In this document: positions 42,664 to 51,829 of the stretch, one piece after another | Position numbering within the stretch: position 1 is the stretch's first letter | How the letters are laid out: the number at the start of each line of letters is the position of its first letter | Program-made: the position numbers and the translations under genes | Assembly (NCBI GenBank): GCA_049514555.1 | Contig: JBEKUY010000010.1 | Span: 1 to 64,000, forward strand | Source: JBEKUY01 sp049514555 | Lineage (GTDB): Bacteria > Acidobacteriota > Terriglobia > Acidiferrales > UBA7541 | Length of the DNA: 64,000 nucleotides | Reading direction: 5' to 3' | The notes under the pieces: generated by a model | The model's database searches: none | Told to the model about the DNA's origin: nothing | The model's input: only the letters and a program-made list of their open reading frames with translations

Positions 42664-45357
42664 ATGAGGTTGGCTGTCGGCAGCAAACTCGGACCGTATG
42701 AGATCGTCTCGCCGCTTGGCGCGGGCGGTATGGGCGAGGTTTATTGCGCCCGCGACACGCGGCTGGATCGCACCGTTGCCATCAAGATCCTGCCTGCGCG
42801 TCTCTCGGGTCGGGCGGGGGCCAGCGAACGCTTTGAGCGCGAGGCGCGGGCTATTTCTTCTTTGAATCACCCCAACATCTGTCAGCTCTACGACGTTGGC
42901 CAGCAGGAGGGGGTCCATTATCTGGTCATGGAATACCTCGACGGCGAGACGTTGGCCACGCGTCTACTGAGGGGCGCAATGCCTCTGGAGCAGGTGCTCC
43001 GATATGGAGCCGAGATCGCCGAAGGGCTGGACAAGGCACACCGATGTGGCGTGGTGCATCGGGACCTCAAACCCGGGAACATCATGCTCACCAAGAGTGG
43101 TGCGAAGTTGATGGACTTCGGGCTGGCCAAGTCAAGCATGGCCGTGGATCCGCCGCCTTCAGGTCTGACCGCCACCCTCACAGACTCGGTTGCCAGCCGT
43201 CCGCTCACCGCTGAAGGAACCATCATTGGCACGTTTCAGTACATGTCGCCGGAGCAGTTGAGTGGGAAGGGCGTCGATGCCCGCAGCGACATATTCAGCT
43301 TTGGCGCGTTACTGTACGAAATGGCCACGGGCAAGCGCGCCTTTGAAGGCAAGAGCCAGATCTCAGTTGCTTCCGCCATTCTCGAAAAGGAGCCGGAACC
43401 GCTCGCCGCAATTCAGCCCATGGCCCCGCCAGCGCTGGAGCACGTGGTACAAACCTGCCTCATCAAGGACCCGGAAGCCCGTTGGCAAAGCGCCGCCGAT
43501 ATTGTCCGCGAGTTGCGATGGATCAGTGCCTCTAGTTCTCAGGCTGGTCCCGCTCACGTGGCGCGTCATCGCTGGAGAGTTCCCGAGCGAGCGATTGGGA
43601 TCGCGATTATCGCAGCGCTGTTGATTGTCACTGTTTGGTTCGCCCTGCAACGGCCACACCCGCGCTTGGTGCGTGCTTATCTTCCGCCGCCGCAAGATGC
43701 CGCCTTCGATTTCGTAGGTGATTTTTCCGGTCCGCCGGCCCTGTCTCCAGACGGCACCCGGGTTGCCTTTGCCGCGCACGGTCCCCAGGAACGAAACAAG
43801 ATCTGGATCCGCAGCCTCGACAGTGCTGCGGCGCGAGCCTTGCAGGGAACAGAGGGGGCCCATTTCCCCTTCTGGTCTGCCGATGGGCGCTTTATCGGGT
43901 TCTTCGCGGATGGCAAACTCAAGAAGATATCGGCCGCAGGAGGACCTGCGACCATTCTCGCCGTTGCCAACAGCGGGCGCGGAGGTTCCTGGAATGACGA
44001 TGACGTCATTCTGTACGCGCCTGAGTACCGCGATACCATTTGGAAAATCAGCGCCAACGGAGGCACGTCGGCCCGAGCCACCGTTCTCGATCCTGGCAAG
44101 CACACGACCCACCGTTGGCCCGTTTTCCTGCCGGATGGCAAGCACTTTCTGTATTTCGCCACCCATCATTCCGGCGGGGTCCCGGAGCAAAATGGCATTT
44201 ACTTCGCTTCCTTGGACGGGGGCAGCGACAAACTCGTGCTGGCGACGGACTCCGCAGCCCAGTACGCATCCGGGCACCTGCTGTTTCATCAGCAGACCGC
44301 GCTGATGGCGCAGAAGTTTGACCCGGTCCACGGTACCCTATCTGGAGATCCTGTGCCTGTCGCAAGTGGCGTGCAATATGACACCGGATTGTTGCGCACG
44401 ACATTCACCGTTAGCGCTGGCGGTGTCTTGCTCTACGAGCCCGGTGCCCCCACGGACTCGGGCAGCGTACGTCTAGTTTGGCTTGACCGCACTGGTAAGC
44501 TCTTGGGCCACGTTGGCGAACTTGCTGAGTACCAGGGCATGCGGCTTTCACCCGACGGCAAGCGGCTGGCGGTTTCCGCTGCATTTGCCAACCCCAACCC
44601 CGACATTTGGGTTTTTGATCTTGTTCGCGGTTCGAAAACCCGCCTGACCTTTGACCCCCCCAGTCACCATTTGCCTTCCTGGTCACCGGATGGCCAACGT
44701 CTGGCTTTCTACTCTCAAACAGGTACGTACACTTCCTCGCTACATGCAATTTCCGCGAACGGCGGCGGACAAGACGAATTGCTGCTCGCCTCGGATGATC
44801 CTGCAGCTGCGCTGCGAGGGCCGCAGTGGTCGCCTGACGGGCGTTATCTGATCTATCAGAAACAGTCCGGGCCCACGGGCGGATCCGTTTGGGCGATTCC
44901 GACCTCGGGCGGCCGCAAGCCGTTCTTAATCGTGAAACCCGGATCACCTCAGGCGACGATCGTCTACAACCGTCTGTCGCCCGATGGCCGCTGGCTTGCC
45001 TATAACGCGACCGACTCAGGGCGGGAAGAACTCTATGTCACCGCGTTCCCAAGCGGCAAAGGCCGCTGGCAGGTGTCGCAGGAGGGGGCCGCGTATTCTC
45101 CAGTCTGGCGGGCGGACAGCAAGGAACTTTACTACCTCGGACCGGACGGCATTTTGTATGCTGTTACGGTCAGCGCCAAGGAGAACGAGTTTAAGGTCGA
45201 GAATTCGCGAGCACTCTTCCCCATTCGAGTCGTCTCTCTCGGTGAACCTTTCGACGCCACCCCAGATGGTCAGCGCTTTGTCGTTGCTGTCCCGCCGGAA
45301 GTCCCATCCTCGCCCCTGGTTTTGGTCTTGAACTGGGAAGCAGAACTCGGCAGATAG
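42664..45357 (+). CDS. Serine/threonine protein kinase with TolB/PD40 beta-propeller
   Basis: An 897-aa PknB-type membrane kinase. The kinase domain (about 10-275) has the Gly loop LGAGGMGEVY, the ATP Lys in VAIKIL, HRDLKPGNIML, DFGLAK and MSPEQLSG. One TM helix follows (IGIAIIAALLIVTVWFAL, about 302-320). The exported part (about 330-890) is a string of PD40/TolB-like propeller repeats with motifs such as LSPDGTRVAFAA, WSPDGQRLAFYS and LSPDGRWLAYN. This kinase-propeller layout is abundant in Acidobacteriota. The propeller probably senses an external ligand or a protein. Targets are unknown. Confidence 0.92.
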   Translation: MRLAVGSKLGPYEIVSPLGAGGMGEVYCARDTRLDRTVAIKILPARLSGRAGASERFEREARAISSLNHPNICQLYDVGQQEGVHYLVMEYLDGETLATRLLRGAMPLEQVLRYGAEIAEGLDKAHRCGVVHRDLKPGNIMLTKSGAKLMDFGLAKSSMAVDPPPSGLTATLTDSVASRPLTAEGTIIGTFQYMSPEQLSGKGVDARSDIFSFGALLYEMATGKRAFEGKSQISVASAILEKEPEPLAAIQPMAPPALEHVVQTCLIKDPEARWQSAADIVRELRWISASSSQAGPAHVARHRWRVPERAIGIAIIAALLIVTVWFALQRPHPRLVRAYLPPPQDAAFDFVGDFSGPPALSPDGTRVAFAAHGPQERNKIWIRSLDSAAARALQGTEGAHFPFWSADGRFIGFFADGKLKKISAAGGPATILAVANSGRGGSWNDDDVILYAPEYRDTIWKISANGGTSARATVLDPGKHTTHRWPVFLPDGKHFLYFATHHSGGVPEQNGIYFASLDGGSDKLVLATDSAAQYASGHLLFHQQTALMAQKFDPVHGTLSGDPVPVASGVQYDTGLLRTTFTVSAGGVLLYEPGAPTDSGSVRLVWLDRTGKLLGHVGELAEYQGMRLSPDGKRLAVSAAFANPNPDIWVFDLVRGSKTRLTFDPPSHHLPSWSPDGQRLAFYSQTGTYTSSLHAISANGGGQDELLLASDDPAAALRGPQWSPDGRYLIYQKQSGPTGGSVWAIPTSGGRKPFLIVKPGSPQATIVYNRLSPDGRWLAYNATDSGREELYVTAFPSGKGRWQVSQEGAAYSPVWRADSKELYYLGPDGILYAVTVSAKENEFKVENSRALFPIRVVSLGEPFDATPDGQRFVVAVPPEVPSSPLVLVLNWEAELGR

Positions 45358-45519
45358 TGTCGATCTGCGTAGGTACTCGCAATGAGAGTTTTCCAGGGGT
45401 GACTCGCCAGTCCTCAAATCAATTCTTGCGGTCTGAGCCCAGTCCGTGAATGAGCCACGACCAAATGAAGAGTCGTCGGCCTCCCGGGAACTAACCTGCC
45501 ATGTGGTGTCGAATTCCCT

Positions 45520-45547
45520 TGACATGGATGCGCGCTGCCCGTATAGA
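45520..45547 (+). promoter_or_regulatory. Strong sigma-70-type promoter of the small peptide gene
   Basis: TTGACA (45520-45525), 16 nt, TATAGA (45542-45547). The expected transcript start is near 45554, about 68 nt before the small reading frame. Confidence 0.65.
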
Positions 45548-45621
45548 ACGGCTCAGGCGGGCACGCTGAGGCGCTTGCGCGTGTTCCGTGCTCCTGACCT
45601 CGCCCAAGCTCTAGGAGGAGA

Positions 45622-45672
45622 ATGGCGATGAAGAAACCCGCGAAGAAAGAGACCAAGAAAAAGGGCAAGTAG
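45622..45672 (+). CDS. 16-residue lysine-rich small protein
   Basis: A complete tiny frame encoding MAMKKPAKKETKKKGK, with nine lysines in sixteen residues. AGGAGGAG at 45613-45620 ends 1 nt before the first ATG and is 7 nt from a second in-frame ATG at 45628, so the second Met may be the true start (14 residues). A canonical promoter lies upstream and a strong terminator 28 nt downstream, so the unit is self-contained. The peptide could bind nucleic acid or the ribosome by charge; that is only a guess. No homologue can be checked here. Confidence 0.6.
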   Translation: MAMKKPAKKETKKKGK

Positions 45673-45699
45673 GCCGAATCGAGGATTGCGATTTGTATG

Positions 45700-45739
45700 G
45701 GGCGCGACTATCCAGCCCGGTCGCGCCCTTTCTTTCTTT
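45700..45739 (+). terminator. Intrinsic terminator of the small peptide gene
   Basis: GGGCGCGAC (45700-45708) pairs perfectly with GTCGCGCCC (45720-45728) across an 11-nt loop and is followed directly by tttctttcttt. It ends the small transcription unit and may also stop the convergent helicase transcript less efficiently. Confidence 0.85.
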
Positions 45740-45783
45740 GGGTTTGGCGGCCGGCTTCCCAGCAGGCGAACGGACTGGGAGCC

Positions 45784-48762
45784 TCACACCGGCTCTTCGT
45801 ACGCAGGACAAATGGGCTTGAAGGCGCAACTACGGCAGACGAACCCCGGCTTGGCGCCGAACTCTCCCGCGCGGATGTCCGCCGCGATTTCCTGCACGGT
45901 GGTTTGCGCCTCGGCGAGTTGCTTGGAGTCGCGCTCCGTGACCCGAGCCTCGTTGGTCTGGAGGTAGTGGAAGACGAGGCGCACCGGATTCAGCTCCAGG
46001 ATTTCGCGCGCCGCTAAAGCGTACAAGCTGAGCTGCAAGTCCTTTCGCGCGGCGGCATCGGGTTTGGGGCGGCCGGTCTTGTAATCCACAATCTCGACGT
46101 CGCGCTTCCCAAGCGAATTGATCTGATCCATGCGCCCGGTGATGACGACGTTGTTCTCGAGAGGCAGCTCGAAAGACTTCTCCTGTTCGCGCGCGTCGGG
46201 CGGAGCGGCGACAACGGACGCGTGGAACGCGCGAAGTTGTTCGAGGCCGTCCCGTTTGTACTCCGCTTCCTGATAATCGTCCTCGAAGCCTGCCGAGGTC
46301 CATTCCTGGGCGTAGATGGTGGCCACCTCGTCGAACGGCAGCACGTTGCCTTTGCGAAGCTCGCCGATAAAGCGCTTGATGGTCGTGTGCATCACGCTGC
46401 CGAAGCTCTTCGCGGCGCGCGGGCCCTCGGGCAGCGACCAGCCATGCGAGAAAAGATAGCGCTGCGGGCAGGTGCGGTAGGAATCGATCGCCGAGGCGCT
46501 CAACCGCAGCGGCTCGGATACGGGCGGATGGAACTCGCCGGCCCACTCGGCGACGCTGCAAAAGACGCGCGGGGGCGCCGAGGACGCGGGGAAAAGAGAC
46601 GCCGGACCAGCGGGAGCCGGTGAAACCGGCGCGGAGCCGGCCGGTTCCGCGGGCGGCACCCGCGGAGCGAGTTGGATAACGTCGCGGCGCTTGACCGCGG
46701 GATCGAGCAGAATGTCGTCGAGAAAAACCGATGGCTTCGACTTCTGACTGGCGATGGTGGTGAGGGTGAGCCGGTCGCGCGCTCGCGTGAGCGCAACGTA
46801 AAACAGCCGCCGCTCCTCCTGAATGTGGAAGTCGCCGCGGGGCAGCTCTTCCTTCATGAGCGCTTCGGGAAATTCGAATACGCGGCGGCGCGGACGCACC
46901 GGAAAGGCGCCCTGGTTCATCCGCAAGATAAAGACGTGGGAGAATTCGAGACCCTTGGCCGCGTGGACGGTCATGAGCTGGACGGCATCGCCTGAAAAAT
47001 CCTCGTCGAGGCTGATCCGGCCGCCCGCCTGCTCGAAGTAGTCGAGGTATTCGAGGAATTCCATCATCCCGCGGGTCTCGCTCTTCTTCTCCCATTCGCG
47101 GACGAATTTCTCGAGCTGCAGCACGTATCGGCGGGCTGATTCGCCGGCGCGTTCGTGGACTTCCAGCCATTCGATGAGTTCGCCAAGGACTTCGAAGGCG
47201 GTGCGCCGCCGCAGGGACTTGCGCTGGGCGGCGAGGAAATCGAGCAAGTCCTTCGTCGCGCCCGTGGCGGAGGAAAACGGCAACTCGGTCTGCGGCGAAG
47301 AAAGCACGTCGAGCATGGCGGAGCCGCGCGTCCTGGCGGCACGCTCAGCCAGCCGGACAAGCTCGGCGGCGGTCAGTCCCCACGCGGGGGCGGAAAGCGC
47401 GCGTGCAGCAGCGATGTCGTCCGAGGGATACCCGACGAGACGCAGATAGGCCAGCACGTCGCGCACGAGCGGGTGTTCCAGGATCGACAGGTTTCGAATG
47501 TGAAAGGGGACGCCGCGGCGGCGCAGTTCCGCGACGAGCTCGTCGCGATGCGCATGCTGGCGGTAAACCACGGCGAAATCGCGCCAGGCACGGCCGGTGC
47601 CGCGCAGCCGCACGATCTCGGCGGCCACCCAGCGGGCTTCTTCTTCCTCCGAGGCGATCTCGGCGATGCGCACGCGTTCGCCTTCCTTGCGCGTGGGCGC
47701 CAGCGTCTTCTTGGGGAAATCCGCGCTGATCTCGTTCTGCGAAATCACCTGTGTGGCCACGCGCAGGATGTTGGGAGTGGAGCGGTAATTTTCGGTGAGC
47801 GCCAGGCGCAGGGAGTCCGGGTTCGCGCCGGCGCGCCAGCCGCCGAACCGTTCCAGGAAGAGCTTCAGGCTGCCGAACGATGCGCCGCGAAAACGGTAAA
47901 TCGCCTGATCGTTGTCGCCGACGACCACGACGTTGCGCGAGTCCGGCGAGAGCAGCCACAGAAGCTCGAGTTGCGCGATGTTGGTGTCCTGGAATTCGTC
48001 CACGAGGATGTATTGGAAACGTTCGCGAAGCTCCCGGCGAAGCGCCGCGTCCGCAGACAGCAGCGCGGCCGCCCGCGCCAGCAGCGCGCCGAAGGTGAGC
48101 CTCTTCTTCTCGCTGAGCAGCGATTCGCTCGCGCGGTAGGCCCGGGCGATTTCCTGTTGCAGCGCAGCCTGCTCGGCGCGTTCGCGGAAGGTGTCCTCGT
48201 CGAGCGCCGGTTTCAGGGCTTCGAGCTGCGCCTGGAGCGAGTCGGCGTAGCGCTCGTAATCCGCCGGCGAGACCAACTCGTCCTGGCAGCGCGAGAAGAA
48301 CTCCACGAAGTCGCTCAGAAACTGGCCGGGTTCAGCCAGACGGCGGAACTTCGCAAGCTGCAGGCGCGCCATGTTGCGGCGCAGCAGGATCCAGTGGTCC
48401 ACGTTTTCCAGCAGGATGTGATCCGGCAAACGTTCGCCAAGAAGGTCCTTGCAGAATGCATGGAACGTCTGCAGCGTGACGCCCTTGGCTCGCTCGCCCA
48501 CCGCCTCCTTCACCCGGTGCAACATCTCGGCGGCGGCTTTGTCCGTGAACGTGAGGCCCAGGATGCTTTCGCCGGGGAGATCGGGATCGCTCGTGAGGAG
48601 GTGCCGGATGCGCTCGGTGATGACTCGGGTCTTGCCCGTGCCGGCGCCCGCGATCACCAGCAGAGGTCCTTCTTTGTGCTCCACCGCGCGCCTCTGCGCT
48701 TCGTTCAGGAGCACGGAAGCCCGGGGTTTGTGAGGCGGCTCGAGATCGAAGAGAGTGGTCAT
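45784..48762 (-). CDS. UvrD/Rep-type helicase fused to a PD-(D/E)XK nuclease
   Basis: A 992-aa superfamily 1 helicase-nuclease. N-terminal motif Ia is LNEAQRRAV, Walker A is IAGAGTGKTRVI near residue 37, Walker B is ILVDEFQDTN near 255, motif III is VVVGDNDQAIYRFRGA near 280, and later motifs include VQLMTVHAAKGLEFSHVF near 570. The C-terminal about 250 residues form a RecB-like nuclease: GRMDQIN, then VEIVDYKTGR with D-x-K, then QLSLYALA. Cys residues in YRTCPQRY and FVCRSCAFKPICP fit the Fe-S cluster of AddB/Cas4-type nucleases. The layout is like AdnA/AdnB or AddA, so double-strand break resection is likely. The start is the ATG at 48762. Confidence 0.9.
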   Translation of the reverse strand: MTTLFDLEPPHKPRASVLLNEAQRRAVEHKEGPLLVIAGAGTGKTRVITERIRHLLTSDPDLPGESILGLTFTDKAAAEMLHRVKEAVGERAKGVTLQTFHAFCKDLLGERLPDHILLENVDHWILLRRNMARLQLAKFRRLAEPGQFLSDFVEFFSRCQDELVSPADYERYADSLQAQLEALKPALDEDTFRERAEQAALQQEIARAYRASESLLSEKKRLTFGALLARAAALLSADAALRRELRERFQYILVDEFQDTNIAQLELLWLLSPDSRNVVVVGDNDQAIYRFRGASFGSLKLFLERFGGWRAGANPDSLRLALTENYRSTPNILRVATQVISQNEISADFPKKTLAPTRKEGERVRIAEIASEEEEARWVAAEIVRLRGTGRAWRDFAVVYRQHAHRDELVAELRRRGVPFHIRNLSILEHPLVRDVLAYLRLVGYPSDDIAAARALSAPAWGLTAAELVRLAERAARTRGSAMLDVLSSPQTELPFSSATGATKDLLDFLAAQRKSLRRRTAFEVLGELIEWLEVHERAGESARRYVLQLEKFVREWEKKSETRGMMEFLEYLDYFEQAGGRISLDEDFSGDAVQLMTVHAAKGLEFSHVFILRMNQGAFPVRPRRRVFEFPEALMKEELPRGDFHIQEERRLFYVALTRARDRLTLTTIASQKSKPSVFLDDILLDPAVKRRDVIQLAPRVPPAEPAGSAPVSPAPAGPASLFPASSAPPRVFCSVAEWAGEFHPPVSEPLRLSASAIDSYRTCPQRYLFSHGWSLPEGPRAAKSFGSVMHTTIKRFIGELRKGNVLPFDEVATIYAQEWTSAGFEDDYQEAEYKRDGLEQLRAFHASVVAAPPDAREQEKSFELPLENNVVITGRMDQINSLGKRDVEIVDYKTGRPKPDAAARKDLQLSLYALAAREILELNPVRLVFHYLQTNEARVTERDSKQLAEAQTTVQEIAADIRAGEFGAKPGFVCRSCAFKPICPAYEEPV

Positions 48763-48882
48763 GCACTGCCATCGTAACGGAAATCGCGGAAAAAGTGTGG
48801 AGCGGCTCCGCAGCTTTCTACTCGGCCCGGATTTCACTTGGAGCGCGGCGCAAGTGTAGAATGGCTCGGGGGTGGCGCAACC

Positions 48883-49386
48883 ATGAGAATTGGCGAAATG
48901 ATGCTTGGCGAGTTCGATCGCGAAATGGCCAACACCAGGAAGACGCTCGAGCGAGTTCCGTACGAGAAGTTCGGCTGGAAGCCGCACGACAAATCCGGAA
49001 CCATGGGCTGGCTCGCAGGGCACCTCGCGGACATTCCGGGTTGGGTGAAGGAAATCATCGAGAGGACCGAGCTCGATGTCGCGCCGGTAGGTGGGCCGCC
49101 GCACCAGCCGCGCACGTACGGCTCGGTCAAAGAGGTGCTGGAACGTTTCGACAAGCACGTTATCGCCGGGCGCGGGATGATCGCCGCGGCCACCGACGAG
49201 CATCTAATGCAGCCGTGGACTCTGCTCGCGGGTGGCCACAAAATTTTCACCCTGCCGCGGGTGGACGTCCTGCGCAGCATGATGATGAACCACATGATCC
49301 ATCACCGCGCGCAGCTCGGCGTGTATCTGCGGCTAAACAGCCTTCCGGTGCCGGCGATCTACGGCCCCAGCGCCGACGAGAAGTAG
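48883..49386 (+). CDS. DinB-family protein
   Basis: A 167-aa four-helix-bundle protein of the DinB/YfiT superfamily, which includes metal-dependent thiol S-transferases. It opens MRIGEMMLGEFDREMANTRKTL (quoted by part) and holds LAGHLADIPGWVKEII near 44-60 and MMNHMIHHRAQLGVYLRL near 130-148. The His residues in GHL, MNHM and HHRAQL are at the positions that usually form the metal site. The start is the ATG at 48883; an upstream in-frame GTG/TTG extension is not supported. It lies divergent from the helicase gene. Confidence 0.82.
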   Translation: MRIGEMMLGEFDREMANTRKTLERVPYEKFGWKPHDKSGTMGWLAGHLADIPGWVKEIIERTELDVAPVGGPPHQPRTYGSVKEVLERFDKHVIAGRGMIAAATDEHLMQPWTLLAGGHKIFTLPRVDVLRSMMMNHMIHHRAQLGVYLRLNSLPVPAIYGPSADEK

Positions 49387-49463
49387 CCCGAATGCTGGAC
49401 TTGGTTTTCGGCGTGAACATCCTTTCTCGTGAATTACGCCTCCAACGCGCGGGAGCATAAAGC

Positions 49464-50648
49464 ATGGAAAAACCCATAATTCTCAGCGCAGTCAGAACGC
49501 CGATCGGCAAGTTCCAGGGAGGGCTCGCGCCGCTTTCGGCCACGGAACTGGGCGCGAAGGTCGTCGCTGAAGCCATTCGCCGCGCCGGAATCGACGCGAA
49601 GCAAGTGGATGAAGTGCTCATGGGCAACGTCGTCCAGGCCGGCCTCGGCCAGAATCCGGCACGACAGGCCGCACTCAAGGGCGGCTGCGATCCGCGCGTT
49701 TCCGCCATCACCGTCAACCAGGTCTGCGGTTCGGGACTGAAGTCCGTGGCGCTCGCGGCGCAATCGGTCCAGCTTGGCGAATCGGAAATCGTCGTGGCGG
49801 GCGGCATGGAAAGCATGTCCAATTGCCCGTATCTCCTGCCGCAGGCGCGCCGGGGGTACCAACTCGGCGACGCCACGCTGAAAGACTCGATGATTTGCGA
49901 CGGCCTCTGGGACGCCTTCGAGAATTTTCACATGGGCATGACCGCCGAGCTCGTCGCCGAAAAGTACGGCATCACCCGCGCCGAGCAAGACCTCTACGCG
50001 CTCGATAGCCACCGGAAAGCGGCGCGCGCGCGGAAGTCCTGCTTCTTCGAGTCGCAAATTGTTCCCGTCGAAGCGCCGCAGAAGAAAGGCGAGCCCGTGC
50101 TGATCCGACACGACGAATCGCCCCGCGACGACTCGACTGTCGAACTTCTCGCGCGGCTCAAGCCCGTGTTCAAGAAGGACGGCACGGTGACCGCCGGCAA
50201 CGCGCCCGGCACCAACGACGGCGCCGCGGCGCTCGTTGTTACGAGCGAGCGTAACGCCGCGCGGCTCGGCAAGCAGCGCATGGCGCGCATCGTGGCGCAA
50301 GCCGTCAGCGGCCTCGAGCCGAAATGGGTCATGATGGCGCCGGTCGAGGCCGTCGAGAAGCTGCTCGCCAAAACCGGTTGGGATCGCGACCGCGATGTGG
50401 ACCTCATTGAGCTGAACGAGGCTTTCGCCGTCGCGTCCATCGCCGTGATGCGCGAACTGCGGCTCAATCCGGAAAAGGTCAACGTAAACGGCGGCGCTGT
50501 CGCGCTGGGACATCCCATCGGAGCATCCGGCGCGCGCATCCTCGTCACGCTGCTCTACGAATTGCAGCGCCGCAACCTGAAGTGCGGCATCGCCGCCCTC
50601 TGCCTCGGCGGCGGGAACGCGGTGGCTTTGGCCGTCGAACGCGATTGA
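49464..50648 (+). CDS. Acetyl-CoA C-acetyltransferase (thiolase)
   Basis: A 394-aa thiolase that condenses two acetyl-CoA to acetoacetyl-CoA or cleaves 3-ketoacyl-CoA. The nucleophilic Cys is in VNQVCGSGLKS near 89, the His in NGGAVALGHPIGASGAR near 350, and the second Cys in ALCLGGGNA near 381. Length and opening (IILSAVRTPIGKFQG) match the biosynthetic/degradative acetyl-CoA type. It is separated by two zinc-ribbon genes from a 3-hydroxyacyl-CoA dehydrogenase, the next enzyme of the same pathway. Confidence 0.94.
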   Translation: MEKPIILSAVRTPIGKFQGGLAPLSATELGAKVVAEAIRRAGIDAKQVDEVLMGNVVQAGLGQNPARQAALKGGCDPRVSAITVNQVCGSGLKSVALAAQSVQLGESEIVVAGGMESMSNCPYLLPQARRGYQLGDATLKDSMICDGLWDAFENFHMGMTAELVAEKYGITRAEQDLYALDSHRKAARARKSCFFESQIVPVEAPQKKGEPVLIRHDESPRDDSTVELLARLKPVFKKDGTVTAGNAPGTNDGAAALVVTSERNAARLGKQRMARIVAQAVSGLEPKWVMMAPVEAVEKLLAKTGWDRDRDVDLIELNEAFAVASIAVMRELRLNPEKVNVNGGAVALGHPIGASGARILVTLLYELQRRNLKCGIAALCLGGGNAVALAVERD

Positions 50649-50695
50649 AGCGAGGATTTGCCGCCGAGTCACGGAGCGTACGGAGAACCCGCACC

Positions 50696-51796
50696 ATGAA
50701 ATACTGCCCGTTGTGCCGCGCCGAACACCGCGACGAAGTGAGTGAATGCGCCACGTGCCAAGCCGCGCTGGTGGGTTCGCTCGGAGCGGAAGAGGTGCGC
50801 GCGAACCCGCCTTGGCTCTTGTGGATGGGAAAAGACTCGGCCGAGTTCGACGCGGTCGCAGGAGCGTTGCGCGAGGCGCGCGTCCCGGCGTACGCGCAGG
50901 AACGCGCCACCGGGATTGTTGGCAGCTTCCTCAAGGAGCAGTCGCGCGTCCACGTGCTGCAAGCGGATTTGGACCGAGCGCTGGAAGTTGCGGTCGCGGC
51001 CCTAGCCGGGCAGCCGGCGCGTCCCGGCACGTTGCAGAACTGCTACAACTGCGGCGGCGAATGCCGGCCGACGCTGGCCGTCTGCCCCCGGTGCAAGATC
51101 GTTCTGCTCGTGGAGCAGGTCAAGGAGGGGACGACGAGCGCAACTTCGGGAGGAATCGCCTCGAGCGGAAGAAAGTATTGTCCTGTCTGTGATGCGGAGT
51201 ACACCGCGGAGCACGAACGCTGCTCGTTGTGCGGCGTCTCGCTCGTGCCTGATGAGAAGCGAGGCCGCCCGCTCGATGAAAAAGAGCGCAGCGAGCATAT
51301 CGAGATGATTTGGAAGGGCGGCGACCCGGTGGCGGTGAGCGAAGCGGTTGCCGCACTGCGCCGTGCGGGTATTCCCCATGATGTCAAGGCGACGCATGAC
51401 CACCTTGTGTTCGGGCTGGCGATGCCGCGGCCGAGATACGAGATTCGAGTGTTTCAATCAGACGCGGAGAAAGCGCGCGCCCTCCTCGGCGGAATTCAGG
51501 AGTCGCTGCCGTTTGCCGTCGACAACGAAACACAAACTGAAGCAGTCGCGGAACCAAAAGGAGCCCAGCAGCGGCCTGCTGAGAAGTGGAAGTCGGCTCA
51601 GGCCACGGTGGACGTGTGGAGCGGCGAGGACGCGGCGCTGGCGCAGGTCCTCGAGGATTGCCTGCGCGAGAATCACATCGGTGTGCACCGCGCAGGCACC
51701 GAGCCGGGCACGCTCCACCTCCTCGTCATGCCGCCCGATGTTGATGCCGCCCGCGAAATCATCCGCGAAGTCCGCGAAGGCACGGCGCCTGCCTGA
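50696..51796 (+). CDS. Zinc-ribbon protein with three DUF2007-like repeats
   Basis: A 366-aa soluble protein made of alternating modules. Three zinc ribbons are seen as paired Cys-x2-Cys: YCPLCRAEH with CATCQ at the N-terminus, CYNCGGE with CPRCK near 117-137, and YCPVCDAEY with CSLCG near 160-180. Three segments of a DUF2007-like fold (a strand-helix with G-x-x-x-A-x-x-V-A-x-L-R-x-A-x-I/V-P) lie at about 40-100, 203-265 and 305-363. DUF2007 proteins are called putative signal transducers, with no established role. The start is the ATG at 50696, after the end of the thiolase. Confidence 0.68.
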   Translation: MKYCPLCRAEHRDEVSECATCQAALVGSLGAEEVRANPPWLLWMGKDSAEFDAVAGALREARVPAYAQERATGIVGSFLKEQSRVHVLQADLDRALEVAVAALAGQPARPGTLQNCYNCGGECRPTLAVCPRCKIVLLVEQVKEGTTSATSGGIASSGRKYCPVCDAEYTAEHERCSLCGVSLVPDEKRGRPLDEKERSEHIEMIWKGGDPVAVSEAVAALRRAGIPHDVKATHDHLVFGLAMPRPRYEIRVFQSDAEKARALLGGIQESLPFAVDNETQTEAVAEPKGAQQRPAEKWKSAQATVDVWSGEDAALAQVLEDCLRENHIGVHRAGTEPGTLHLLVMPPDVDAAREIIREVREGTAPA

Positions 51797-51829
51797 CCCC
51801 GCCCACCTGTAGTAAACTCCGCACCTGAC

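Noticed and set aside
47155..48777. A 540-codon plus-strand frame
   Set aside because: It is antisense to the helicase domain, with no motif and codon bias explained by the sense gene.
48763..49203. N-terminal extension of the helicase frame
   Set aside because: It overlaps the divergent DinB gene antisense. The helicase homology begins just after the ATG at 48762.
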